Source of the DNA: Ochromonas danica
Lineage: Eukaryota; Sar; Chrysophyceae; Chromulinales; Chromulinaceae
Assembly (NCBI GenBank): GCA_015146655.1
Contig: VKHL01000130.1
Coordinates: forward strand, 17,580 to 81,579
DNA: 64,000 bases
Reading direction: 5' to 3'
The notes under the pieces are model-generated. The model had not been told where the DNA came from. It worked only from the letters and a program-made list of their open reading frames with translations, and made no database searches. The first letter of the stretch is position 1. Each line of letters starts with the position of its first letter. Shown piece after piece: positions 47,289 through 57,700 of this stretch. The translations under genes and the position numbers were made by a program.

Positions 47289-48479
47289 ATGGGGGCTAGT
47301 TCCTCTGTGGATTTCAATGAAGTGATACCTGGAGGAGGAGGCGGAGGAGGTGAAGCCAGTGGTAGACAGAGACGGAGAGACTATCTGCAGAGGAAAGCCA
47401 TCTCCGGGCAGATATCCTCCTCTATCTATGGACTGGTGGACAAGACTATGCAGAAGTTGGTTGCAGGAGGAGGAGGAGGAGGAGGAGGAAGAGCTGATGA
47501 GCGTCTCTCTGACTCGACCTTCCTGCCCAACTGGCTGAGCAAGGCAGAGGCTGACGCTCTCTACCAGCACTTCTCTCTCCTCGCTGTGCGCGCACAACCC
47601 ACCTCCCAGTCTCTCGCTGCCAGGTCGAAGTACCCCATGTGGTGCCGGTACTACGGCCTGCCCCGCCCCCTGGACCAAGCCCTGGCCCTCGATCGCTGGG
47701 GATCCTACCACGAGAGCTGGCTGCGTGTTGAAGAACCACCAGAGATCCTCCTCGCTACTGCGGCCAAGCTACGGGCGACGCTCGGTCTGTCTGACGGCGA
47801 GATCAACTCATTCCTCGTCAACTTCTACTTCAACGGCGAGGACTGCTACATCCCCGCACACCGTGACACCACGGCTTGTCTGCGAGATGGTTCCAGTGTT
47901 AATTGCCTCTCACTTGGTGCCACGAGAGACTTCGTCCTCTGTGCTAATGAGGACTTGGGCAAGTTCCAGCGAGAGACGATGACCATCCATCACAACTTCC
48001 GAGTCCACCACGGCGACCTCTTCGCGATTGGCCCTCAAACCAACGAGGACTTTCTACACAGTGTGGTCCAAGACAAAGAGGTGAAGGAGCTGCGTATCTC
48101 CATCATATTCCGCTCCATCGACAAGAGCTTCTTGGACAAGCACTCGAAGGAAAAGGAGGCGATCTATGCCAACGGCCAGCGAAGACTCTTCACTGCCGAG
48201 GCCATCGTCTGCAAAGGAATCAACGACCCAGGCAGGCGAGAGCATATCGCCGACCTCATTAATGAACGAGAGCAAAAGATCCTTTGCGATAGACTAGAGA
48301 AGGAATCACAACATGCACAGCCCGAGGCTAAGGGGAATGGGGAGGGAGGGGAGGAGGAGGGGGAGGAGCGAAAAGAAGCGATGCCGACAGGTTTGAAAAC
48401 TTTGTCTGTGGACTTGGTCGAGAAGGATCTGCAAGCCTATTACAAGGGCTTCGGCTCGACTGTTCCTCAACCGATTTGA
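47289..48479 (+). CDS. AlkB-like 2-oxoglutarate/Fe(II) dioxygenase, probably N-myristoylated
   Basis: This is an intronless frame of 396 residues. The start MGASSS matches the N-myristoylation pattern (Gly2 and Ser6). Two polyglycine tracts of 7-8 residues flank a basic helical segment. The AlkB-type domain follows: FLPNWLSKAEADALY, WGSYHESWL, then INSFLVNFYFNGEDCYIPAHRDTT with the HxD iron pair. LSLGATRDFVL, HHGDLFAIGP, a distal His in DFLHSVV and the 2-oxoglutarate Arg in LRISIIFRS come next. The C-terminal 130 residues are charged, with an acidic Gly/Glu-rich stretch. The enzyme probably removes alkyl groups from nucleic acid or protein. The substrate is not readable. A membrane-anchored AlkB would be unusual. 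Confidence 0.82.
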   Translation: MGASSSVDFNEVIPGGGGGGGEASGRQRRRDYLQRKAISGQISSSIYGLVDKTMQKLVAGGGGGGGGRADERLSDSTFLPNWLSKAEADALYQHFSLLAVRAQPTSQSLAARSKYPMWCRYYGLPRPLDQALALDRWGSYHESWLRVEEPPEILLATAAKLRATLGLSDGEINSFLVNFYFNGEDCYIPAHRDTTACLRDGSSVNCLSLGATRDFVLCANEDLGKFQRETMTIHHNFRVHHGDLFAIGPQTNEDFLHSVVQDKEVKELRISIIFRSIDKSFLDKHSKEKEAIYANGQRRLFTAEAIVCKGINDPGRREHIADLINEREQKILCDRLEKESQHAQPEAKGNGEGGEEEGEERKEAMPTGLKTLSVDLVEKDLQAYYKGFGSTVPQPI

Positions 48480-48709
48480 GCGCTTCCCCGTCTCCATCAA
48501 TCCCTGCTGCCCTGTTGGTCGTCGAGCTGTACTGTAGTCTACTCTGTCTTGTCTGTCGTGGCTGCTATCTTTTCTCGTGCTTTCTGTCTGTGTGCGTCTC
48601 CAGTAGAACGAATTGATTGATGTGAAAGTGATAAGTTTATTGTTACAGTATTAATTTATTTGGATTACTTGTTGGTTTGATATTTGACTTACCAGCACAT
48701 TGGGGTGCT

Positions 48710-49716
48710 TCATACAGAAGCAGCAGGAGAAGTGACGACGACAGGGGCAGCTTCATCTTTATCATCTTTGTCATCATTATCATTATCATCCCCCACAACC
48801 GTCTCTTCGACTGGCGGCTCGGCCAGCAAGGCGGAATATTCCTCTGGAGAGATTGTCGTGAGCGTTAGAGCAAGGAGACGCTGTGCAGAGTCTACTTTTG
48901 TCACACTCGCTTTCACATTGGGACCAAAAAAACGATGGAAACGCTGGAGTCGTTGAGGATCGGACCAGACCTTGTAAGGCGTTTCGAGGGACTGGAAAGT
49001 CAGCACGAAGTCCAACTGACCATTGACAGCACGCTGCGTGCGTAGAGAGACTAGCTTGGGGTATTTGCGTTGAGGTAGTTTCAACCCCAAAGCGTTGAGT
49101 GTGGTGTCCAGATGAGCGTCATCACCATAGCGGTGCCGCGTCACATCTTGGCGAATCTGTCGAAGTGTGGTGGTGGCGTACTGCTCCCATACCTTGTCTC
49201 CATCGACATCAGAGAGTACGGGCACAGGTTTGATCTCAGCATACCATAAGGACAAGCCAATCAGAAAGACTGGGATGCCGTAGACGAAGCCCAAGGATGA
49301 GAACGCGCCATCGGAACCCCCGCTATTCATGAAGTACCCTTTAGCCCACCGACAATGAGAGCCATCGACACCAACAAGAAGGTAAATACTATGATAGAAG
49401 GCTTACCGAAAAATGACGACCCAGTCAGCAGCACACCCAAAGTGAAGACGACGAGAGGCAGGGAAATGCCGCGGATCTCGAAGGGCACAGAGTCTCGAAG
49501 AGGCTTGCTTGCAGGGGAAGAGGGCGAGGGAGAGGAGGAGCTTTGGTCATTGAAGGCGCCCAAGATGGTCTTGGCTTGCCTCCAAGTGGGCGATGGCCTG
49601 GCCAATACAACACCTCGCCTGGACAACAAGGCAGGAGAAAGACGAGCATGCTGCGCAACGAGACTGTTACTCGATGGAACAAAGGCCATCACGAAGAGTA
49701 ATAAAAGGATGGACAT
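48710..49716 (-). CDS. DUF2854 family thylakoid-type membrane protein, plastid-targeted
   Basis: Two exons (49716-49407 and 49338-48710) give 312 residues. The 68-base intron is inferred because it has a GTAAGC donor and restores the frame across what otherwise looks like a frameshift. The leader MSILLLLFVMAFVPSS is a short signal sequence followed by an FVP, like the ASAFAP motif of heterokont plastid preproteins. A Ser/Arg-rich transit-like region follows. The mature part matches DUF2854 of cyanobacteria and plants: a first membrane segment (SLPLVVFTLGVLLTGSSFFGY), then LGFVYGIPVFLIGLSLWYAEIKPVPV, then IRQDVTRHRYGDDAHLDTTLNALGLKLP and FFGPNVKASV. The C-terminus is an acidic Asp/Lys run. Exact function of the family is unknown. 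Presence of the gene suggests a plastid. Confidence 0.87.
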
Positions 49717-49970
49717 GTTTCAACTGACAAATGGCTTGACAACAATCAATCAGAAATGATCAACTCCAACTCCTTGCAACGCTGGCGGCGTGTGGCAGAC
49801 TTCAAGACTTCGTCTCAAATTATCGAGTGGGCTGAGTGGCAACAACTAGTTCAAAATCCACTTTTAAGACTTCAACTAAGCACAGAGCTCACAGCGGTGA
49901 CGTGGAGGACCTTTCCGTGGAATTCCATGGAAAATGGTTACAAACATCTCAAATCTATTTATATAGTCTA

Positions 49971-51482
49971 TCACGAATTCTGCGTTACCGCACCCTTTTG
50001 TTGTCGCCGATACTCTTCTTGACCAAGACGAACAGCTTCTTGCATCACTTCTTTGAGCTCTGTATTCTTCGGGTCAAGCTTGCATCCTTCGAAGGCGGCC
50101 AAGGCGGCGTCTTCGTACATATTGAGGGCCAGTCTCGCCACAGCCAGGCGATAGCAGCCTTTCACCCAATGAGGATCAAGACGACGACAAATTTCCGCAT
50201 CAACAAGCGCTCTTTGATGATCTTTTAGCGCCATGTAGCAGGCGGAGCGATTGCTGTAAAATGCCGCACAGAACTTGTTGCACTTGATAGCCTCGCCATA
50301 TGCCTCCGCTGCTTCCGCATAGCGACCCGCTTTAAAGTGTGCATTGCCTTCTTGTTTATGCACTTCAGCTTGGGCAAGGGCTTCATCACTGACTGTGGCA
50401 CGGTCATCGAACTGCTTGAGCACGGTCTCCGCGACACCGGGATGCTCTGCCTGCTTCTCTTCGGCAGCCTTCCGCTCTTCTTCAAGCTTAGCCTCTTGTG
50501 ATTTAGCATGGTGATAATCCTCAAGTCGCTTGGTAGCCTCAGTCACAATAGCCTCAACAAGCTGATCATGTGTCAGTTCCGGCTTTGTAAAGGAGTCGTC
50601 GAAGGGAAGAAACAGGTCAATGAGATCGCGATGACCAGACATGGCTGCCAATATCATGGGACTATTTCCTTCATCAGTTAAAATGGTCGCACACTTCTTA
50701 CCAGTTTCATTCTGTAAGAGCAACGCACAAGATTTGCGCAAACCATGTTCTGCACAGATATGCAACAATGTGACATGTCCTGACAGAACAGCTCCAACAT
50801 CGGCACCATGCTCGATCAAGACTGCAACGCATTCATCGCTTCCATTCGCCGCAGCCATAATGATGGGAGGAACACCGGAAGAATTGGGCAAATTAACTAA
50901 TTTGAGGCCTTCCTCCTGCTCCAGCAGATATTGTAACACTGCAGCATGACCCTTTCCAGCCGCCCAGTGTAAAGGACTGCCAGATTGACTCATAAATGTT
51001 AAATTTGCGTGATGGGAGCATAAAAGAGCGACGCGTGAGAGGTTGCCATCACTGGCAGCGAAGTGCATTGCACAGGCACCATCTTTATTGCGCAAATTGA
51101 CGTCGGCCCCATGATCCAGTAAGTATTTCATGCAATCTAGTGATTCACTAATGGTAGCATTGATCAGCATTGTCATACCACGATCATCCGGCAAGTTGAT
51201 CCAGTCGCTCAGATTTTCAACACGAGACAACAAGAACTTCAACACATCCAGCTTGCCACCACTCGCAGCGATGTGGAGGAGTGTTTTTCCTTCACTTTTG
51301 AAACCAACAATAACATCGTGAGCGGTGAACCCAGGCCCGCAATCCGCCAGTACTTTGGCAACTACTTCCTCCAACTCGGCCACCTGACCTTCCATACAAC
51401 ACTTCACTGCATTGCGGAAGAGCTCTTGGTTAGCACGAGCCAAGGCATACTCTTTCGACTTAGTTTCTTCTACAGAAGACAT
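49971..51482 (-). CDS. Ankyrin-repeat protein with C-terminal TPR domain
   Basis: This is an intronless frame of 503 residues. About residues 60-310 hold six or seven ankyrin repeats (GKTLLHIAASGGKLDVLKFLLS, DGACAMHFAASDGNLSRVALL, GSPLHWAAGKGHAAVLQYLLE and others). A charged, Glu/Lys-rich helical linker of about 60 residues follows. The C-terminal 110 residues form three TPR motifs (AEVHKQEGNAHFKAGRYAEAAE, KCNKFCAAFYSNRSACYMALK, WVKGCYRLAVARLAL). The TPR set resembles Hsp70/Hsp90 co-chaperone TPRs, with KxxGNxxF and NRSAC patterns. A scaffold or co-chaperone role is likely. No membrane segment is seen. Confidence 0.9.
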   Translation of the reverse strand: MSSVEETKSKEYALARANQELFRNAVKCCMEGQVAELEEVVAKVLADCGPGFTAHDVIVGFKSEGKTLLHIAASGGKLDVLKFLLSRVENLSDWINLPDDRGMTMLINATISESLDCMKYLLDHGADVNLRNKDGACAMHFAASDGNLSRVALLCSHHANLTFMSQSGSPLHWAAGKGHAAVLQYLLEQEEGLKLVNLPNSSGVPPIIMAAANGSDECVAVLIEHGADVGAVLSGHVTLLHICAEHGLRKSCALLLQNETGKKCATILTDEGNSPMILAAMSGHRDLIDLFLPFDDSFTKPELTHDQLVEAIVTEATKRLEDYHHAKSQEAKLEEERKAAEEKQAEHPGVAETVLKQFDDRATVSDEALAQAEVHKQEGNAHFKAGRYAEAAEAYGEAIKCNKFCAAFYSNRSACYMALKDHQRALVDAEICRRLDPHWVKGCYRLAVARLALNMYEDAALAAFEGCKLDPKNTELKEVMQEAVRLGQEEYRRQQKGAVTQNS

Positions 51483-51746
51483 GCTTTTGACGAGACAACA
51501 AGTTTTGGATAAAAGAACGACGAAGAAGAATGGCTGTGGTCTTCTCCAGAAAGTAGAAATTTTCTAGATAAAACTACCATTCACGGGTCCAAAACCAGCA
51601 CAAGCTCGCGCAAGAGAGCGAGGGTGTGAGAATTCAATTTTTGCGCCAGGACTGCATCTAATCTGTAGACTATAGATTAAATCATTTTCTTGATGAACAA
51701 GTTGATAAAGAATTTCACAAGTTTTATAATACAATATCAAGGCGGG
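51483..51746. promoter_or_regulatory. Divergent promoter of ankyrin-TPR and NHL-repeat genes
   Basis: This 264-base spacer lies between two outward-facing start codons. No recurring element was identified. Confidence 0.4.
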
Positions 51747-54700
51747 ATGCGCATTCAAAGCGGCACAATTTTTAACTCTTCTCTTATTATCGCGTGCCTT
51801 CTTTTGGCAGCTTTCTCTTCCCATGCAGTGGCCAGTGAGAAGTATGTGAGTACCTATGCAGGGTGGTCCAGTACTGTGGGAATGCTTCACACTGGAGAAG
51901 CACAGGCGGTCACTCTCGTCTCTCCATGTGGCGTCTACGAAGACTCCCAAGGCAATCTCTTCCTCGCTGAAGCCACACGCATTCACAAGATCGCCGCTCA
52001 GTCAAACTATCTAACGCTCTACGCCGGTGGAGGTTATTCGACTGTGAATGGGATATCTGCTTTGGAGGGATTGTTGGGCTCTGTGTGGTCTCTCGGTGGT
52101 GATGGGGATGGAGTCATCTTTTACACGGAGTACTCGGGATGCAGAGTCCAGTCCATCCTGCCTTCCAATATGACCTTACACACCGTTGCAGGGAGCTTTA
52201 GCAAGTGTTCCTATTCGGGTGATGGGGGACTTGCTATCAATGCTCGAGTCAATCACCCTGCGGGTCTGTTCTATGACCCTCTCGCTTCCATCCTGTACTT
52301 TGCTGACAGCTACAACCACGTGATTCGAGCTGTGGATAGAGTGCTGGGAAATATTAGTACAGTGGTTGGAATAGGAAGTGCTGGCTTTCTTGACAATGTC
52401 AGCCCTTTACTTGCCAGACTAAACACACCTCTCGGAGTCTGGGTCAATACCACTACCCATGACGTGTACATTGCTGACCATGGGAACTGTCGCATTCGTC
52501 TGTTCGATAGAGTTACCAATAATGCAACAACACTGGCTGGGAGTGGATCTTGTAACTATAACGGCGAGATGCCGGGTTTGGCAACCAGCATGGCCTTGAA
52601 TGGCCCTACTTGGGTGTGTGGAAGTGCCTCAGGCGATCTCTTCTTCTCTACAGACGACCGTTCAGGATTATATAAGATGAATTTATATCAGATGAATCAC
52701 ACTGGAGAAGTTGAGCGCATCATGGGAAATCAAAGCAGTCTCCTCTATGCTAGTTCTGTTCCAGCCACGTCCGTTCGAATGGGCTATTCATACGATTGCT
52801 CCATCGGCCCCACTGGAGACTTGATTGTAGCAGATTATGGAGAAGGTTTTGTATGGCGAATCAGTCCTTCCAATGGAATGTTGACGGCAGTTGTGGGGTA
52901 TGTCAGCGGGGTTGGTCCTCTGCCTGCAACGAGCATCGCTATAAAAGACATAACAAGCATTTTCGCTAATACATGGGGAGACTTGTTTGTCGCAGATGCA
53001 GGCGAACACAGGATCCATTACATATCATCGAGTTCTGATCGAGTCTCTGTTTATGCTGGTAGTGGAGTGGCTGGCTACAATGGGGATAATATCAAGGCCT
53101 CTCTTGCTGCCCTGAATCGTCCGTCCTCTGTGGTTGGAGACTATGAGAACAATCTATATATTGCAGAAGGGGGTGGTAATCGTGTTCGCTTTGTGCAGCC
53201 AGGAGATATTCGAGGCTTTTCCTCAGATATTACCACCGTGGTCGGAACAGGTGTGTGCGCGCAAGATTGTTATTTTTCAGGGATGGCAACCAGCTTCTCC
53301 TTGTGTAGTCCCTCAGCCCTCGCCATAGACAATGTAGAGGGTGCACTTTACGTGGCTGATGGTGCGTTTGCCATCAGGAAATTCAATCTTAGCACTCTTG
53401 AAATAGCTCCCTGGGTAGGTTCATGTTCTTCAGGTTTCAATGATGGCAATCTGATGAGAGACAATGTTTTGATCTCTTCGATCTATGCCATGTGGATGGA
53501 TGAGAGTCGCTCTATATTGTATTTTGCAGATGCAGGCAATATGCGCATACGATATGTTGGCATTCCAGCGGAAGACGTGGGCACTTTGATTGGAAATGGC
53601 ACACAAGGATATCTCGGGGAGAATATGTTTATAAATGAATCTCTCATCTACCTTCCAACAGGTATTTGCCAAGATAGCGCAGGTGCTATCTACATTGTTC
53701 AGATGTCGAGATCTAGAGTACTGAAGATCGATCGTGGTACCAATCGTGTGACAACCGTTGCAGGTTCTGGTGTTTGGGGACTGGGGAGGGAGGGTATTCC
53801 AGCGTTGGCTACCAACATGAAAATAGGTAGAGGGTGTGCTGTCACTCATGACTATCTTTATGTTGGAGAATACCTTGGAGAAGATGTTAGTCGGCTGCGT
53901 CGTGTCTATGGGATAGATCCAACCTCGCAGCCAACTTCTGTCCCTTCCGCACAACCTGCCGCCTCCCCAACAAGCAATCCTACCAGCCAGCCTTCTTCTG
54001 CTCCTTCGCAACCATCCTCTCAGCCCAGTAGTCAACCTTCTGCTCAACCGTCTGGCCAACCTTCATTTGCCCCCACAAATCCCACTGCGCAGCCTTCCGC
54101 TCAGCCATCCAGCTGTCCTTCTGCCCAACCTTCCTCTTCTCCAACAAACCCTTCTGCTCAGCCAACTGCCATGCCCAGCTCTTTACCTTCTGCGCAGCCT
54201 AGTGCTCGACCTACCCATTTCAACATCGCCCGAGAGAAATATGTAGAAACCTTTGTTGGGCGAACAATTTACAATGTGGAGGGTCGAGGTGATGGTGATA
54301 TTGCACAAGGCGCTGATTTGAGTGCTCCGGTGGGTATCTTTGAAGATAGTGTAGGAGATCTCTATGTGACCGAGTTTAATGTAATTCGTCGCGTAGCTCA
54401 CGCCACGAGCAGGATCACCACTTTTGTTGGAGGAGGGAACGGTTTTGAGGAGAACATTCCAGCCTCAGAGACGGATCTTCTGCAACCATGGGGGGTTACA
54501 GGGGATACGAATGGAAATATATATTACTCTGACTATGCTATATGCCAAGTTCGCGTTGTTCAAGCCTCGAGTATGTTAGTAAGAACTGTGGTGGGCTACG
54601 CATCTTCTGGTAATTGGAGCTGCAATTATACTGGTGATGGGTCCTATTCGATTTATGCACGACTGAACAATCCCGCTGGGTTGTTCTACGTGGCTGCAGA

Positions 54701-57700
54701 TAATACGCTATATATTGCGGACAGTGGTAATCATTGTATTCGCATGGTGGATCTCACTCAAATGATCATCTCAACAGTTGTGGGCATTGCTGGAGAGCCT
54801 GGCTATGTAGATAATGTGGATCTACCTTTGGCTATATTCGATGCTCCCATGGGAGTGCATGTGAACCGGGATGGAGATTTATTTGTAGCCGACGGCAGGA
54901 ACTGCGCCATTCGAAAGGTCTCCATGAATCATTCCAACGTTACAACGGTGGCTGTTTCTCAATCCTGTGACACTTTCCCGGGCCAGTTAACTCCTGTATC
55001 AGTATGTGGAGATCCATCAAGCGGATCGATTTACTACACCATTGGAACCACGGGCCTTTATTTTGCCAACCTAACGGATAATCATTCTTGGGAAAAGTTG
55101 CAAATCTCTGGAATGGTGGCTAACAATCTTTCCGTAGCCACTGGTATTCCTCCCAGTTCGTACTATCTCGGCTTTTCTTTCAGCTGTTGGGTAAAGTCAC
55201 CAAGAGCTATATTGGCGGTTTCCTATAGCACAAGCAATCTCATCTCCATTAATGTTTCTGCCAATCGTGTGGATGTTTTGATCGGATTTGTCAGCGGTGT
55301 CACCATTCCGCGAACCTCTGCTTCTTTTGTTGCTATCCGCGATCTTTGGGCAGATACTGCTGGCGATGTTTATTTAACTACTGGTGCTCAGGTTAGCCGA
55401 GTTAGCCATCTCCTCGACACAATCTCTGTTGTGGCTGGGAATGGAATGTGGAGCGGGTTTAATGGAGACAATATTCCTGCTACGCTAGCTTCGTTGTCAA
55501 CAGTGAACAGCATTGGTGGCGATAGTGCAGGCAACATCTACATGGGAGACTCCGGACTTTCCAGAGTGCGCAAGGTTGCCTTGTCATCAGGTTTTATAAC
55601 TACCATAGCGGGAAATGGATTGATTTGCCAAGGTAGTCGCACATACCAGGGACCTGCTACAGATTTTTCTTTTTGTGGGATCCGCTCCATCGCTCTGGAT
55701 TCTGATAATGGGACTTTGTTTGTTATGGATCTGGGCATTCTAAGAAAGATCGATCTTTCCTCGGGCCAGATTTCCATCATAGGTGGAGGAGGCTCAAGCA
55801 TCAACCCTCTCGGCCAGGCTGCTACATTAGCACGCTTTGGTTCAGTCTATTCGATGATGATCTATGAGCAAGGTGATCTTCTTCTTCTAGATACTTTAAA
55901 CTATCGGATTTGGAGACTCAATGTGAAGTCCGGTTGGCTCAGCAGCTTTGCTGGGACTGGAGGTCCTCTCTACAATACGGAAGACCTTCCAGCCACTTCA
56001 TCACCAATCTTTGCTTCTTCAAGTATCTGTGCTAATAATGAAGGAGATATATTTATCACAACATCAGCGGGTCGAATCATGAGAATCAGTGCTTCCACCA
56101 ATCGCGTGCAAACATATGTTGGAAATGGAACATTGAATGCGTTAGGAGGTGAGATGGTTGATGCAATGTTTGAACCATTCTATCGCGCTCGAGGGTGCTG
56201 CATAAAAGAGGGAAACTTGCTGTTTGCAGAACAGGTTTGGACCACATCTGGTTCTCAAACTTATCGTGTTCGCCACGTGAGAGAACCTTATCCCACCTCC
56301 CAACCTTCTTCTCAACCATCCTCCACTCCTTCTTCCCAGCCCACCATGGCTCCTTCCAATCCTTCTTCTCAACCCACCAGCCATCCTTCTTGTCAGCCTT
56401 CTTCTCAACCTACCTCTAATCCCACCCAACCCAGTTCTCAGCCTTCAAGTCAGCCTTCAGGTCAGCCTTCAGGTCAACCGAGTGCTCGTCCCACTCACTA
56501 CAATGATGCGAAGGAGATGCTGATTAGCACAATGCTGGGTCCCTCTGATCAGCAAGTCTATTCCAGAGGCGATGGCGACATAGCCTTGGGAGCAAGCATT
56601 TTTGCACCCAGGGGTGTATATGTGGATTCCGTAGGAGATATCTTTCTTGCAGAAAGTACTCTCATTCGGAAGATATCCAAAGAAGGCGGAGGGATCATTT
56701 CAACTGTTGCTGGCGGAGGCGAGTTGTCTCATGACAATATCTCTGCAACAAATGCACATGTTTCTCTCCCTTATGCACTCACTGGCGATAATCAAGGCAA
56801 TATTTATTTCTCAGATTATAGAATATGCCAGGTTCGTGTAGTGTCCAACACAGGTATTATCTCCACCGTTGTGGGATATGACGCCAATTGTACCTATATT
56901 GAAGGAGAAGATGGTCACAGCGCACTTTTCGCTAATCTGGATTCACCCACGGCAGTCTTCTTCCATGCTGGAAGCCATGCACTCTACATAGCAGACTCCG
57001 GGAACAATCGTATTCGACTGGTGAACTTCAATACAAGATTAATTCAAACTTTGGTGGGCAGCGGGCTTGAAGGCTTTGATGATAGTGATGATCCTAAGTT
57101 AGCTTCTTTAAGCTTTCCCACAGGGCTATTTGTCGATGATCGTGCCAATGTCTACATCGCAGATAGTGGCAACTGTGCTATTCGCATGTATAATGTGAGC
57201 AGTGGTAAGGTGATTACTGTGTACAAGAGCGCAGTTCCATGTTGGTCTATTGATCGTCTTAGCGCATACGATATGATGTCTCTTTGCGGTATCAATTCAA
57301 CTCTTTACTATTCCTTGGGAAATAATGAGGGGCTGTGGGAGCTGGATCCTTTGGTTGGTGAAAGCGTGCGAATCAGTGGAGACTCCTCCAGTCTGCTTAT
57401 GATATCTGGCATAGATTTGAGTAGGGTTTGGATCGGTCAATCAGATGGTTGCTATGTGGAAACTTCAGGCAACATAACTATCAGCACTAAAGAGCGCAAT
57501 CTGTTGTGGAGACTGCATAAAGATCCTGAAGAGAATCGCTATCGCACAGAAGCTGTGATAGGAGTTGTACCTGGCATTAGTGTGCCGCCTCGGAATATCA
57601 TCTTTAGTTCTCCGGCGGGTGTTTGGGCAAACAGCATGGGAGACATCTACATTGCAGATACAGGCTCATATGTTTTATATGTCTATTCCCACTCAACCCA

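Noticed and set aside
49327-49338. Apparent frameshift with an ATGA overlap between two minus-strand frames of the DUF2854 gene
   Set aside because: A 68-base GT-AG intron (49339-49406) joins the two frames and restores the family sequence, so no frameshift is needed.
53430-54165. Minus-strand frames opposite the first NHL module and linker
   Set aside because: They are shadows of the plus-strand coding frame.
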